From Lophium mytilinum (Eukaryota > Ascomycota > Dothideomycetes > Mytilinidiales > Mytilinidiaceae), in assembly GCA_010093605.1 (NCBI GenBank), contig MU004199.1, forward strand, positions 255,609-319,608: a stretch of 64,000 nt of DNA, written 5' to 3'. Positions 11,621-24,185 of this stretch are shown in pieces (the first letter of the stretch is position 1; each line of letters begins with the position of its first letter). The position numbers and the translations under genes were made by a program. The notes below the pieces were generated by a model. That model saw only the letters and a program-made list of their open reading frames with translations, made no database searches and had not been told where the DNA came from.

Positions 11621-14600
11621 CTATTGCTTATAGTACAGAAATCACAGCTTTATCAGGTTGTTTCACCTCTTATCCCTGTCGGGCTCCCGGAGGAGGGAGG
11701 ATGCTGTGCGAGTAGCTCACGTGTTGTGCGCCACTATTACAGCATTAGGTCCCGGTACTGTCTTTCTATTACCCATATAAGCTGTCCCCCGATGGCGGCA
11801 CCTTGTCACTAACACTATCAGTATCTGGACTTATAAACCCCCATCCCCTTCGGGCTCCGGGGGGTATGCCGTTTGAGGACCGTACCTGTCGTGCTCTACC
11901 CTCGCAGGACAAGGGGGCCATGGGCCACCCTGCATGTTTCAGGTGAGCTGATTCGGCAGTGTCTCTGCGCTGAAGCTTACCGTGCTTCTAGACATTGTAT
12001 TAGCCTACTTTTGCCTGCTTCGAGGCCGAGCGACGATAAATGTGTGTTTTGTGAGACTGGTACGTTTCGATATAGCAATGAAATGATGCACATCCTTCAA
12101 CGAGAGCTGAAAGACCGTAAACAAGTATTTCAAGAAAAGAAACGAAAGAGATTTGATACAGATTGGAGGGAAGTCTCCAAGCTGTAGAAAAGCTCGCGGG
12201 ACGTCGAATCCATCATTACCCTGGCAAGGAAACAAGCCAAGTAGGCTGATGAAGTGGTGGCCAAGCCAAGTCTTCGGACGATGGGAATGAAGTTTGGAAG
12301 CTGGTGAGAAAGACTTCTCAATCTTGACTAAAGACGGTTGGCACATTCCGCAACTTCGCTGACTTGACTTCAGGAAAAAGAGGGAATTGAGTGGCAACCT
12401 TTGGCCCTAAAGGGATGAGGCGAAATATGTCTTGAAAGAATTCGCACGAGAAGGAGCCGACCAAAGCTCGGAGCATTGAACAATTCGCTTACAGAAGAGC
12501 GAGGCTAACGAGACGATGAAGTAGGGACAGAGCCGAAATACTAAAGCCGGAGACCGAAGCTAGAAAGAAATAGGTGAGCAAGACTGAAGAGGTCTCGAAG
12601 GAGAGTGCCTAGAGCAGAGTAACAAAACGAACATTGAAGCATAGCTCAGGTATATTCACCAGGGTATATGAGATGGGAAGCACCCATTGACACAGCTCAT
12701 CACTACTCGATCTGTGAATAACGACTCGTAAGCGGCAGGATAGTATGAACACGAACTTGATACGAGTTTAGACGAGAGATTTGAGGGACTGATACACACG
12801 AAAACATTGAAAGAGCACCAAAGAGCTGAAAACCAGGCTGAGAGAAGAGAAACCGAGATCAAAGCGATTGACGCTGACGAGAAAGACAGGTTTTCATTCG
12901 GGAAACCAATCCAATTGAAGCAAGAGCAAATCTCACCCTTGAGACAATAGAAAGAGCTGGTCATGGATCAGAAAGAGAATGCGGGAGCACGGCTCCTGGG
13001 AACTGATCGTGGACTTGATGCAAGATGTAATGCAACAGAGAGGAACCACACTCCGCCCAGGGTATAGCGTAATCTTTCAGGATTGACGAAAATTGATCGT
13101 GCATACTGACGAACGATCCAAAACATACAAGCCATAGGCACATGACCATTGAGGAAATTTGGAAGAACTTTTAGGAGGGGACATCGGCGACCACCCCCCC
13201 GAGAAACCCCGGGTAAGATACGGAGAGCGAAAGAACGAAGAGTATGGAAGACCCGAGTTAAAGCCGAACATTTGAACTCGAAAAGAGCGGCAAAAGATTA
13301 AGCACAAGAAGCCCTCGGGAACGAGACGAACGAACGAGTCGCCGAAGCCTGAAAGCATGACTGCTCCGAGAAGACTATCATAAGAAACTACTCTGCAAAG
13401 TAAGAGCTTGGAGGAGAGACCACGTGGACAACTTGAACAACTAGAAATGCTTGAGCACCTTCGAAGAATTGAGCATCGTGAAAACCTGGACGCCGAAACT
13501 TGAACGACTTGAAGATTTGCAGAATCGAGATACTTTGAGAGACTTGGACAAGAAGGACTCGAGCATCGTGGGGATACTGGGACATGGTGGAAGGCTTCAA
13601 CAGCTTGTAAACCTTGAAAGACTTGAATGGCCTATAGACTTGGAGGACCTGAACGATTTGAAAAAATTGAATATGGAAAATACGCGAACACAAAATCCAG
13701 AGGACGGCATTGGAAGCCCTCACTTGAACGCCCCACCGGACGGTTGGGTATCCTACTTTGAGACGGACGGTTCCCTGTCTTGGGACATCACCCTCGGGAA
13801 CTCGAGAAAATTTCGCCTAGAGCACAAATAGGGAGGGTAACTGAGCTTGAGACAGCATCCCCGAGATCTTTCAGAAAGAGCTGCAAAAAAGGCTATAGGG
13901 TTAGGGGAACCCTTGACAGCTTGAATGAGGACCCAGGCCCGTGTTTGAGAACACAGGTCCGAAAATGATAGACAATTCCATCGACGCATACCATAGGCCA
14001 CCAAGGTCCGCCATTTCAGGCCGGTGTTTCCGCCGGTGTTTCCACCGGTCCGCTGGCGACTGCGCATCACGCGCATACCCTCGAGCCCCTCAACTGCTGA
14101 ATAAGCTCAGGACCGTCTCGAGCGACGACAAGAAGACCGAGAACTCTGGAAAGTAAACTGGGGCCGATGTACGGCTGTTATGTCGTCATCCAGCTGGATG
14201 GTATGTGTCACAATATGCCACCATGGGGTTCAGGAGCCCGATGTGTTGAGGTCCCTTCCAGGCAATTGGCAGAGTCCATTCCGAAGGTGTCTCGCCTACG
14301 ATAAAACAGGTCCGCTGTATTGATACTAGGATATGGCGACGTTGCCTCGAGGCGTTCCTATGGCCTGGTCTACTCGATGGAAACTGGGCGGACTGAGATC
14401 GGCATCACCGAGGCGACGCCCTCTCGGCGAGTTGACGAACGAGCCAGAGCTTAAGACGCTGTTGAAGGACCCTGTTAGCATATTGAGCCTCCCAAATCAG
14501 TGGAGCCCTTCTTTCCTTGAGCCTCGGACGTGACGGGCTCGACTGTAACGATGGGGTGTGGGGACAGGTTGCGGCGATGTGAAGCCCTGAAGAGGAGGGT

Positions 14601-15084
14601 CTTACCTAACAGAAGACATACCCTTTCATGGAAACCGAAGCACAGCTTTCGGCTCTACCGTGTCCCGGGCTTAGAAGGCCGGAGCCAAAGGACGTGGTGT
14701 TGAGGATGGGCGAGACGTTATGAGAGAAGCGACACGCCCCCGAGGGCAGAGTCAGTTACCTAGTCGGAGAGAAGAGCCCGGAGCAAGGAAGCTCGAGTCG
14801 ACGAAGCAAAGGGCAGGAAGAGGAAGCTCTCACTGGCTCTCACGATGGTCTCATGGCTAAGGTGTTGAGCTGTGCCTTGCCTGCCTCCACGCGGCAGCAG
14901 CTGCCTCGTTCGAGTCAAGGTCCAGGGGCATCGCTGGCCTCATCTCATGAGCCAAGCAAGTACACGAGGAGACGAGGACGGCGAAGACGGGGTTCATCAG
15001 TGGTGTGGGTGCCGGTGGAGATTGGAGTGAAAGAAGACGGTCGGTAGAGAAGAGGAGACAGAAGATGTTGCGGGCGGTTGGCGA
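11621..15084. other. Decayed region, no intact gene
   Basis: Two related short boxes, CTGTCGGGCTCCCGGAGG near 11674 and CTTCGGGCTCCGGGGGG near 11848, stand about 175 bp apart. From about 12000 to 13960 the plus strand is purine-rich and gives Glu/Lys/Arg-rich coding-like stretches, such as frames around 12040-12187 and 12740-12955, interrupted many times. Around 13450-13700 the sequence is a loose repeat of GACTTGAA-like words. This looks like an old, broken gene or element of unknown family. From 14150 to 15084 I see nothing I can assign. Confidence 0.4.
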
Positions 15085-15680
15085 GACGACTCGGATGAGG
15101 GCGGCGTTTGAAGGCCGGAGCGGCTCAGCGCCACGTTTGAGGGTTAGAGCGCTTCACCAAGGGAGTCATAGTCATACACAGCTGCCTCGTTGCTCGTATG
15201 GATGAGAACCATGATGAGGGAGTCAGAGGCGTGGACGGAGGCCAGAGGCGGAGGGCGGACAGGAAGGAGGAGGGCAAGGACTCGGGTTTTTTGAAGGGCC
15301 GGAGTGGCTCAACACCACGATCGAGGCCTACATCACTTCACTAAGAGGGTCACGAGCATACACAGCTGCCTCAATGATCGCACATCTGGAGAAACATGAT
15401 GAGGGAGTCAGGGGCATGGACAGAAGGCATATGGGATGGAGGAGGGCAAGGACTCGGGCAGTTTCGAAGGTCGGAGTGGCTCAACACCACGGCCGAGGGT
15501 CTGTGGGCTAGGTCAGTTCACTAAGCAGGCGATGGTGATGCACAGCTACCACATCGCTCGAACATCTAGAGAGGCATGTCGAGGAAGTCAGGGGCGTGCA
15601 TGGACGCCAGAGGATGGCAAGGACCCGGGCGACAAAGCGGCGGAAAGCTCAACACCACACTCAACATCACCAGATTTGGA
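15085..15680. repeat. Tandem repeat, about 175-bp unit, just over three copies
   Basis: The box GGAGTGGCTCAACACCACG recurs near 15115, 15300, 15472 and, shortened, 15640. Each copy continues with CATACACAGCTGCCTC, ATGATGAGGGAGTCAGGGGC and GGAGGGCAAGGACTCGGG. Spacing is 169-183 bp. The last copy is truncated before a polyproline-coding stretch at about 15720-15820 that I do not call as a gene. Confidence 0.75.
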
Positions 15681-16856
15681 CAGTCACAGTACAGACAAGC
15701 CTCCTGGCCGAGCCCCGTAGATGACGGCTCCATACCGCCGCCTCAGAAGACACAAGATACCCCCGCCTCCGGCATCCCCAGCCGGACGACCGAGACCACC
15801 GCCGCCACGAAAAGACAGCGTCACGATAGAAGGAGAATACAAAGCTATGTTCACTCGCGGCCGCTCTACTCCTATCAACAATCCCCCTGGCTTCATCATC
15901 TTCGCCGCCACGACGCAGAACCCCAACAACACCAGCCAACCGAGTCCCCTCAATCCCAGCACAAACCTTCAGAACACAATTACGGAACTCAAGAAGAGAA
16001 GAGACACCCCGTGCTCTATAGCAAGACCCAATCCCCATCCTACAGACCTCATACCTCTCAACATTGAAACAAAACAGTACTCATAAATTCACTCCTCTAT
16101 CCCTCGCAATGCCCGAGCCCCGAGACACCGACTACGTTAGAAGCGAGGCACATACACCCGACCATTGCATACACAGCTCCTGACATTTCACGCACGACAG
16201 CAGGAGGTCATTTCACTAGGAACAAAGCGTGGGGGTGTTCAGCCGAGATCTCATGTGGAGAATGGCGATTGGGCGAAGGCATGGAATGCGGAGTGTACTA
16301 GGGGGCATAACAGAGAATGTGATCCTATTTACGACGGCAGTAATGTGGAGGTTATAATGTGGCTTTCGAGGGTCGAGGGAAATCTTCTGTATATAACATA
16401 CTTAGGACACTGGAAGGAACGAATCTAGCACGATGAGATAAATATGTTGTCTTACAAGGTCGCCGCAGCAGTGCAATGGATTTAAAGATTCACGCACGAG
16501 TTTCTGCATACAAGCCGCCCGATCTTCGTTTTCACATCAGATCCCTTCTCATTCACATCAGCATCACGTGCCCAGTCAAACCCATTATGCGCAGGAGACC
16601 CCAATGAACGAATGCTATGCTATCCACCACGGGACCAAAACCCAACCACAGCAACCGGGAAAGCTAATGAGCCGACTAGAAACACTGAAGACATGAACCG
16701 CTCCCCACCGCATACCTACAAGCCTCCTCCCTCTAAGCACGGAGGAGATCGACACCGCTCTCCATTCACCTCTCAACACACCCCTTTTAATCTCACACTC
16801 CACCAGGCTATACTACCACTACAACCGTCCAAATCTCCTCAAAAACCCAGTCCGCC
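15681..16856. other. Intergenic region 3' of BBC1
   Basis: A plus-strand frame of 121 codons from an ATG at 15721 begins Arg/Pro-rich and overlaps another frame of 163 codons. Neither has recognisable motifs, so both are left uncalled. The rest (16090-16856) has no repeat core and no convincing frame. It should hold the 3' end of the minus-strand BBC1 transcript. Confidence 0.4.
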
Positions 16857-19800
16857 CTAATTCTCCCCCGCCCAACCCACCCAACTCTTCCCCATAACCC
16901 TCCAAACCCTACACTCCCCACTCCTCAAATCCCCGAGCTTGAAACTTTCCACCTTCACCTTCTTGCTCTCCCTACCTTGCTCCCACGCCCGCACCTTCTT
17001 CTTCGTCCCGTCCCAATCCACCACCACCCCCACATGGTCCGGCTTCCCAACCTCACTCGCGTACTTCGCATGCATCGGCCCATGCTTCCCCTGGAACCTC
17101 GCATTGCGGAACGTCACGATATCCCCCGGGCGAATCTCATCGTACTGTAACGTGCTCGCATTCGCCAGGTTCGCGTAGACGACGGCGCCATACGCGCGCG
17201 TCGCCACTGGTTTGAGCGCCGCGGGGTACGGGCGCAGCAGCTCCAGGACGAGGGCGTGGGGCGTGCCATCGCCAACAGTCGTATTCTGTATCTTGACGAT
17301 GTCAGCGGCGATGCGGGCGCCGAAGCGGTCGTGGGCGGCCTCGAGCTGATCCTGGCGGAGACGGGCCGGGGGCGGGTCGTGGCGCTGCTCGAGGGTAACG
17401 TCGGAGACATTCTGGGCGTCGAAGCGCGCGGTGATGATGGTTTGGGAGTAGTCCATGTAGAGCACGAAGACGGCCTTCTCGACGACGGTGCCAGAGCGCG
17501 ACTCGTCGATCTCGACGAGGAGGTCTTTGCGGTTTTGGAGGGAGGGCGGTGGCGCGTTTGGCTGCGTCCACCAGTGGCTGGAGGCGCCAAGGTCGAGGTC
17601 GCTTGCAATGAAGCCGTGGTCGCCGGTTGGACGGGATTGGTCCATTGAGGGGCGGCCCTGTTGCATGGATGGTCGAGGTACGTCGAGCGACTTTCGAGGT
17701 ATAGGACGATGCGATGGCGCTGGCTCCGCTGGAGGAGGCGGCGGTACAGGGCGATCATGGTGGGGTAATGCCCGTGGTTGATGCGGAGGTGCTTGTGGTG
17801 GAGGCGGTGGGGCCCTATCAGTCGATCTACGCGGAGCCGGAGCTGCGTAGAGTTCATCGTCTGAGGAATCCTCGGCCTGTTGTGGAGACATAGGGGCTGG
17901 TGTCGCTGGAGGAGGAGGTAATCCCGATGGCGGGGGAGGAGGAATGGCCCGCGAAGGCGGTGCATTTGACGGCGGCGCCGTATATCTATACGGGTCATAA
18001 TCTTCGTCGTCTTCGGCAAGCGGAACGTCACGCGGTGGTGGAATTGGGGGCGGCGCTGCTCTTGGAGCGTCGAGAGATTTACGACTTGGTGGATGTTGCG
18101 CGGGAGGTGGCGGTGGGACAGCACGCGGAGCTGCGGAGGGAGGGAGAGGCGGTGGCCCAGGCAGAGTCGGAGACCGAATCGCAGGCGGCGTATCATCTGC
18201 TGTCGTACTGTCATCTAAACTTGATTCTCTGGCATGTGATTTCAGAGCCTCTTTGTGAGTTGCACCAGACGCAATGTCGGTGTCATAATCACCTTCGTAC
18301 TCCGTCTCGCCTTCACTCCGATCACCACCTGTAGGCCGTCTTACGATACTATCGAATGTCGATTGCCGAGATGGCGGTGCTCCAGGAGGGGGCGGTGGAG
18401 GAGGGCGGGACTGTATAGGTGATGACATAGTCGGGCTAGATAGGGGAATTGGTGGCATTCGGCTAGCTCTCTTCTCGGGTAGTGGTGTGGAAGACGAATC
18501 CTGTGACATCTCGTCTGATGCGAAGTACGAGTTTCGTTTCGAGGGCTGATGATGCGGTGGACCATGAGGAGTCATCACGGACCCTGAAGGAGTTGCATCA
18601 CTCCTGGGCATCTCGTCGTCCGACTCAGAACCTGGGCTTGGCGACAGTATTGGGGCGGGCGGAGGAACAGGTCGGGCTGAGAATATTAGCAGGATTCCAT
18701 AGATTTAGTTGATATATACGTACACGACGCAGGGACTCCAGGCCTCTCACCAGGCACAGGGGGTGCAGACCGTTCTGTCGCTGAAGTGGGGTGCGGTACC
18801 GGACGTTCTGTTGAAGTCAGCATGCATTCTAATAACTAAATTACCCCGAGACATATCAATAGCTAGTCTTCCCAGGAACCTACTAATCCATATCGTCATG
18901 ATGAGCTCCGAAGATCCACGTGTCTGCGAGTATGACTTCGTGATAGATTTCTCGAGAGTCACAGACTGATAGGATCCGCAGGTTTGGGATTTACTGCCAA
19001 TAGGACGCCGAGAAATTGTTAACTTACGTTGCGGTAGCGGTGGAGGTGCACCTCGATCTCCCGTCTGGGTTCGTTGAAGAGTGGGTTTCACATCTTCAAC
19101 ATCTGGGACCTCGCCTGGTGCTCGGACACTAGTGATCGGATGGGAGCCTTCGTCTTCTTTGCCAACAGCGATCTCGGTATCCTCAGAGTCTGGAGACCTC
19201 ACGGTGGTCATTCCCGGCAAAGACATTCCGGGCACAGGAATCATCGGCATTCGTGGTGGTGGGCTGTACGCTGGCTGGTCGTCTGCATCATCCGTAGACT
19301 TTCGCGGAGGAGCTGGCGCCTTTTTCTTCTTCGTTGAGCCACCACCAGCCATTGGCATACCCCCAGGAGGCCCGAACATGCCTGCCATGCCCATTCCGCC
19401 GCTCATCTTTGCCATACGTTCCCGAAGCTCACGCTTGCGCCTATCCTCCGCGTCTTCTTCATCCTCTTCTGCCTCCTCATCCTCGTCAACCGCACCCTCC
19501 TCATCTCCGACTTCAGGCTCCTCTGCCGGTGCAGCCGGGGCCCTGATCGGGATTTGTGGGGCGTGATGTTGCGGCTGCTCGTCTTCATCCTCGACGCTCG
19601 CAGAAGTGGCTCCGGCATCCTCGGTATCACCTGCTCCAGATTGGTCTGCATCGTTAGCATCGCTGAAGAGATCTCGGTTCTGATGCATGATGTCTGGTGA
19701 CTTCATACTATGTGATGGCCTCCTGGGTTGGGGAGGACGAGCTGGCTCTCGTGGGATGTCTGATGATCCGCGCTCCACCGGTTCACCACTGTGCAGTTTT

Positions 19801-20789
19801 TCGGGCTCCGCACCTTCGGCCTCAACGGGTACACTCCTCTCGTGCGACTCGGTCCTCTTCTTGGTAGGCGGTCGCTTCGGTTTTTCTTTCTGTGCAACGC
19901 GTTGAGCTTGCTCCATCTGCTGTTTCTGAAGCAATGCAATACGCTCCTTTAAGCTGGTAGGTTTGGGGATATCCTCGCCCCCTTCCGTGGAATTTGGGGG
20001 AGGGGCGCCTGACAACCCGGCCTTCTCCGCATTCTCTTGATCCTGGGCGATTTCCTTCGCAATTTCAGGGTCCTCTTCTCGACGGTATTGTTTCATCGGT
20101 GGCGGGTCATTGCGAATAGGAGGGACATAGGCATTTCGACTTGGTGGGGGTGCAACGAATGGCTTCTTAATGAAAGAGCTTGGGGGACCTCCGCCCGGCT
20201 TGAAGGGAGCTATTGGAGGAGCAGCGCTTTTATTGAAAGCGGCAATGCGATCCCGGAACGAGCTTGGCTTTTCTGCAACAGGCGGTGGTGGAGACTTCGT
20301 GGAAGCTGGAGCTGCTGGAGCTGGCTTCGGTGCAGGTGGGAGCTTATGTACAACAGCCGGAGACTTTGGACCCGCCTCAAAGGTGGCTGATGTGGGTGAC
20401 ACTTGAGATTTTGCAGCCGCGGGGATCTCAACGTGCGGTGCTTGTGGTTTTGTAGGGGGCGGTTCCTCGGTTTTCTCTTCCACCTCAACTGGCGCAGCCT
20501 CCCGAGTGGCCTCTGGAGGCGGAGGCTGCGCATGTGCTGCCGGGGCCTCTAGCGGCTTGTACCGTGAAGCTCTATTGGGTCGTGGAGGAGGCTCCGGCTC
20601 GTATTTTTCCACGAAGTTTTTAGGGAACAAGCCCTCTTGTTTCGCTCCAGCGCCATCAGTGTATTCGCCAATGTACCAATCCTCGTCTTCCTTCTCTGTG
20701 ACGGTGATTATCTGACCCTGAGGGAAGCTTAGGTCGTCCTCGTGCGGGGAGGCGTAATCATAGACGGCCTTGACCTTGAAATGCTGCAT
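16857..20789 (-). CDS. BBC1: BBC1/MTI1-like SH3 protein of cortical actin patches
   Basis: Three exons: 19028-20789, 18724-18807 and 16857-18676. Introns are 18808-19027 (220 nt; GTAAGT...AACAG) and 18677-18723 (47 nt; GTACGT...CTCAG). Phase agrees at both junctions, giving 1221 residues. Residues about 3-62 form an SH3 domain with the usual ALYDY-like start (AVYDYASPHEDDLSF), DWYIGEY and GLFPKNFVEKY. The middle is disordered and proline-rich, with many PPPPP runs, an acidic patch and a KKKKAPAPPRKS motif. The last 250 or so residues, from WWTQPNAPPP to the end, form the conserved C-terminal domain of the family. In yeast Bbc1 restrains Las17/type I myosin-driven Arp2/3 actin assembly at endocytic sites; the same role is inferred here. 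The first intron is unusually long and could hide another small exon. It is divergently transcribed from the RTR1-like gene. Confidence 0.9.
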
Positions 20790-21246
20790 AGCGGCGAGGG
20801 GGCAGGAGGGAAGGGGCTAGGAAGACAGAAAAGCTCGGCCTGTGTCCCTAGCCACGAGAGCAGAGGGCTTCTAGAGGTGTGGCCGGTGCCTCGGTGGTGA
20901 ATGAAACAGTACAGAGCGGGAAGTAGGTGGATTACGTAGGATCTGGAGGCTCGCGGTTGCGTCAGTCGGCGTCGCGGGCAGGGCGGCAATGAGAGAGGCG
21001 CACAGTACCTATGGCAAACAATCGCTATGCAAGCTATAACATGAGAGGAGCAGACGTGGCGGGCGGATGGGGGGAGGTCGGAGAAAGGTCCTCGTCATCA
21101 ACGCTTGGGCGAAACAACGACTTGGAGTTAGCGGGGTGGGAGAGTTAGGAAACGAGCCGCCTCGTCGTGGAAACCTCCGTCGCGCCCCTCACCCGCTCTC
21201 TCCACCATCACGGCACCTCACACTCGCTCGCTCACTTGTTGCTGCC
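20790..21246. promoter_or_regulatory. Shared divergent promoter region, BBC1 / RTR1-like
   Basis: 457 bp separate the two start codons, which point away from each other, so regulatory elements must be shared or interleaved. No clear TATA box is visible. GC-rich stretches around 20940-20990 and 21060-21200 fit housekeeping promoters. Confidence 0.5.
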
Positions 21247-22137
21247 ATGGGCCCGAAGTCGATCTTGAAGAGTCCTGCGGTGCCGTCCGACGCGGTGGAC
21301 GCGCGCAAGCCGCCGGTGAACGAGCAGCATCTGCAGGTGGCGCTCCAGCATGCAAATATCATCCAGGACCAGAAAAATGTCGAGCAAGAGATACTAAATG
21401 CTACCCTAGAGCTTCTCGAGTTCCCGCCCGACTCAAAAGCAGATCCCGCGCGTCCCAGTCCCAGCGATGCCCATAAATTCAAGACGCTCGTCATGCCCTT
21501 TCAGCCCAACGACTACGATGCACTAATCGAAGAGCGAAACTGCGCCGACCTCTGCGGCTACGCTCTATGTCCTCGCCCCCGAAAGAAAGTGCCCTCTGCT
21601 AGCAAGCTGCATTTCGTCGATTCCAGAGACCGCGGCGTACAGATCGTGCCGAAGAAAGTGCTGGAGGTCTGGTGCTCAGACGACTGTGCGCGGCGGGCTC
21701 TATACGTCAAGGTCCAGCTCAACGAAGAACCAGCGTGGATGCGGCGGACTGGCGGTGGGCATGAGATTGAAGTTCTGGTAGAGAACGCAGAGACCCTGGA
21801 GTTCGCTCTTCCCCTTCGGCTGAAGTCAAAGAAGGAAGTCCAACAAGGCGAGCTCAAGGATGGGGATGGGGAGGACATTGCAGCAGCCTGGGCTTTGGCA
21901 GATGAAGCGCTGGCAGAGCTTTCTCAGGAGCGCGGGGATAAGGATAGCAACATCAGGACGGAACTCATCAAAGCCAAGATCGAGGAGAGGACGAATTTCA
22001 AGACACCATCCGCACCCTCCGCTGAGACAACCGCCAGCTCCGCTCATATGGCAATAGAAGGGCACATTCCCAGAACCGATGCTAAGAAGACCAAAGACGT
22101 AGATGACGATGATGATGAAAACGACTGGGATGACTAA
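21247..22137 (+). CDS. RTR1: RTR1/RPAP2-type RNA polymerase II CTD phosphatase
   Basis: Single exon, 296 residues, from the ATG at 21247. The frame is open for 60 more codons upstream, but the family starts near MGPKSILK and the extension is basic leader-like sequence. The family signature is present. NCADLCGYALCPRPRKK (residues 98-114) gives Cys103 and Cys108, and VLEVWCSDDCARRALYVK (138-155) gives Cys143 and Cys147 as the second half of the zinc site. Rtr1/RPAP2 proteins dephosphorylate the C-terminal repeat of the largest RNA polymerase II subunit and help its nuclear import. The C-terminus is acidic (DVDDDDDENDWDD), as is common in this family. No missing zinc ligand is seen. Confidence 0.88.
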   Translation: MGPKSILKSPAVPSDAVDARKPPVNEQHLQVALQHANIIQDQKNVEQEILNATLELLEFPPDSKADPARPSPSDAHKFKTLVMPFQPNDYDALIEERNCADLCGYALCPRPRKKVPSASKLHFVDSRDRGVQIVPKKVLEVWCSDDCARRALYVKVQLNEEPAWMRRTGGGHEIEVLVENAETLEFALPLRLKSKKEVQQGELKDGDGEDIAAAWALADEALAELSQERGDKDSNIRTELIKAKIEERTNFKTPSAPSAETTASSAHMAIEGHIPRTDAKKTKDVDDDDDENDWDD

Positions 22138-22689
22138 ATTATCATCCCTAGGTCGCGTCATCAACCATCCTTCATCGAGCAGCATCGGAACCAGGCCGCA
22201 TTCACCAACAGTATCCTGTACTGAGCGTGGCAAGAGACAAAGAACGTCTCGATAGGTCCTCTTCTGGCAGGTCTCACGATCATCTCGATGCATCATACTG
22301 GCCCGGCATATGAGCATTCACAAAAGCGGGTGAAGAAGCTGATGGGTAGTTACTCGATTCATTTTCCGTCTCTAGCATGGTTGAATGGGTAAGGCGAAAT
22401 AGGTCATTTTCTAGGAAGGCACGGATGAAGGTAAATGGCGTTCTGAGAAATACCTTTTGTATCAATAAAACATTTTGCAATACCACACAAACTCTTGTGG
22501 CTTCTCAAGCCTTCTACTCTCCCGTAGAATTTGGGCAAGCAGTTTGATATCACGTGCTGATGCCAAGCTGGATCGGCGAAATTTGTCGCCGCGCGATCGC
22601 GAATCTTCAACGAACGACAACGACCTCGCCCGACATCATCGTCACTCCGGCTGCTGACGCGGCGGCTGTCGTGAACCTCAATTTTCATC

Positions 22690-24018
22690 ATGTCAATTCG
22701 AATGCGGCGGCAGCTCTCGCCGACCGCGCAACTCCTCCGGAATTCACGACTCTTCGCCATTCCCAATGCTCTCCCTGCACCAAACATGGACATCGCCGTC
22801 GCCGGCACGCTGAAGTCCTCAAAAACCGCCACAATTCCATATCCTACCCGTCAAGCCATCGCCACTCCTGCTTCTTCGCTCGGCCGAGGCGATTGGGGAT
22901 TGAAAAGGCCCCTACCGCTCAAATCGACAACACGAACCTCCCGGCCCGCCTTACGCCTTTTAAGCAACGACACCATCGAGCACATAACCGATTTCGACTC
23001 GGCGCAAGATCATGTTCAGACACTGCAGAAATGGACAGAGATGGGCATAGCGATGTCATACGGTGGAAAGAGAGAGAGAGATCCTTCAAAAGCGGACAAC
23101 AGGCAGACGAGCGCGTTTGAGCGGTCGGTCGACTCCACAGACCCAGACGACGAACATATGGTGAAGAGATGGAAACACAAAGGCCCCTGGCTCGCCTCCC
23201 TCGACGCGAAAAAGTTCAAAGATTACATCACCCGCAAGCTCTCAAAACGCAAAGGCGAGTTCCGCGCCTACCTGGCCGAGTACATCCGCCTGAAAGTGGT
23301 CAAAGCCCGGCGCGACGACGCGCAGCGCAACGGCGGGGACGCCTCCCTCATCTCCGAGGAGGTCTCCGCCGACGACCTCAAGATTCACTACCGCCTCTTC
23401 CGGCAAGAGCTGCAGGAAGTCGCCGTGACGTCCGAGCTCGTGCAGCGCATCGTTATCCCGTTCCTCGATCTGCCCCCGATCCAGGTTGAGCCATACCAGT
23501 TCGTCGACGGGCCTCAGATGGACCAATACACCGTCGCCTATAACACCACGCCGATGACTACCCACCCCTCGGCCGGCCTCTCCTACCTCCGCTCGAACGC
23601 CTACATGTACAACCACCCCCTGCTTGGCCCGCAGCAGTACAAGCAGCCCACACCGGCCCGCGTACTCATCCCCGCGAAGACAAGCACTGGTGGCCGTGGC
23701 CGCGCGATTCTAGGTGTGGCGGGTATTGCAGCCGATGACTCGGAGAGCGACTATATTAAGGGAACTAACAACTTCTCCTCGAACAGCGGCGTCGCGTTCT
23801 TGGATACGGAGACGGAGGGCGGGAAGAAGGTTTGGGTGAGTTCGAGTGGCGCGAACATCACGCCGGATGCGCGGATTATGCTGCATCTTGCGAGGGCGCC
23901 GAGGGAGGCTGTGGAGGTTGGGCAGGGGCGGCTTGAGGAGGCGCCACCGTCAGGCGTGAAGAAGGCGCCGGTTGCAGTGCCGTTTGGGAACGCGAGGTTA
24001 GATGAGCCGTTGGTGTAG
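22690..24018 (+). CDS. MRP51: Mitochondrial small-subunit ribosomal protein MRP51
   Basis: Single exon, 442 residues, ATG at 22690. The N-terminus carries the family block: QLLRNSRLFAIPNALP, then PYPTRQAIATPASSLGRGDWGLKRPLP, here split around the diagnostic RGDWGLKR at about residues 65-72. The first 30 residues are Arg/Ser-rich and free of acids, as expected for a mitochondrial targeting sequence. Yeast Mrp51 is a 37S subunit protein that also acts in translation of COX1 and COX3 messages through their 5' leaders. The length fits filamentous-fungal homologues, which are longer than the yeast protein. The central part (about 160-240) is basic and helical. Intergenic distance to the RTR1-like gene upstream is 552 bp. 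Confidence 0.88.
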   Translation: MSIRMRRQLSPTAQLLRNSRLFAIPNALPAPNMDIAVAGTLKSSKTATIPYPTRQAIATPASSLGRGDWGLKRPLPLKSTTRTSRPALRLLSNDTIEHITDFDSAQDHVQTLQKWTEMGIAMSYGGKRERDPSKADNRQTSAFERSVDSTDPDDEHMVKRWKHKGPWLASLDAKKFKDYITRKLSKRKGEFRAYLAEYIRLKVVKARRDDAQRNGGDASLISEEVSADDLKIHYRLFRQELQEVAVTSELVQRIVIPFLDLPPIQVEPYQFVDGPQMDQYTVAYNTTPMTTHPSAGLSYLRSNAYMYNHPLLGPQQYKQPTPARVLIPAKTSTGGRGRAILGVAGIAADDSESDYIKGTNNFSSNSGVAFLDTETEGGKKVWVSSSGANITPDARIMLHLARAPREAVEVGQGRLEEAPPSGVKKAPVAVPFGNARLDEPLV

Positions 24019-24185
24019 GTTGAAAGCAGAAAATATATTTTCGGGAAACAGGGGAAAAGGGTGTATATTTGCATGTAGCATACGCATAGGTGAGATGTAC
24101 AATGTCAAACTTCGGCATTTTCATAAATTCAAGACCTATGTCACAATATCTTGAGTACGAAGAGGAAGTAGGCTGAAAACAGGTA

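Noticed and set aside
11621-14000. Possible retroelement remnant
   Set aside because: No protein motif or end repeat supports a family; kept only as a decayed region.
15721-16086. 121-codon proline-rich frame
   Set aside because: Overlaps an equally long frame in another register and has no motif or promoter signal.
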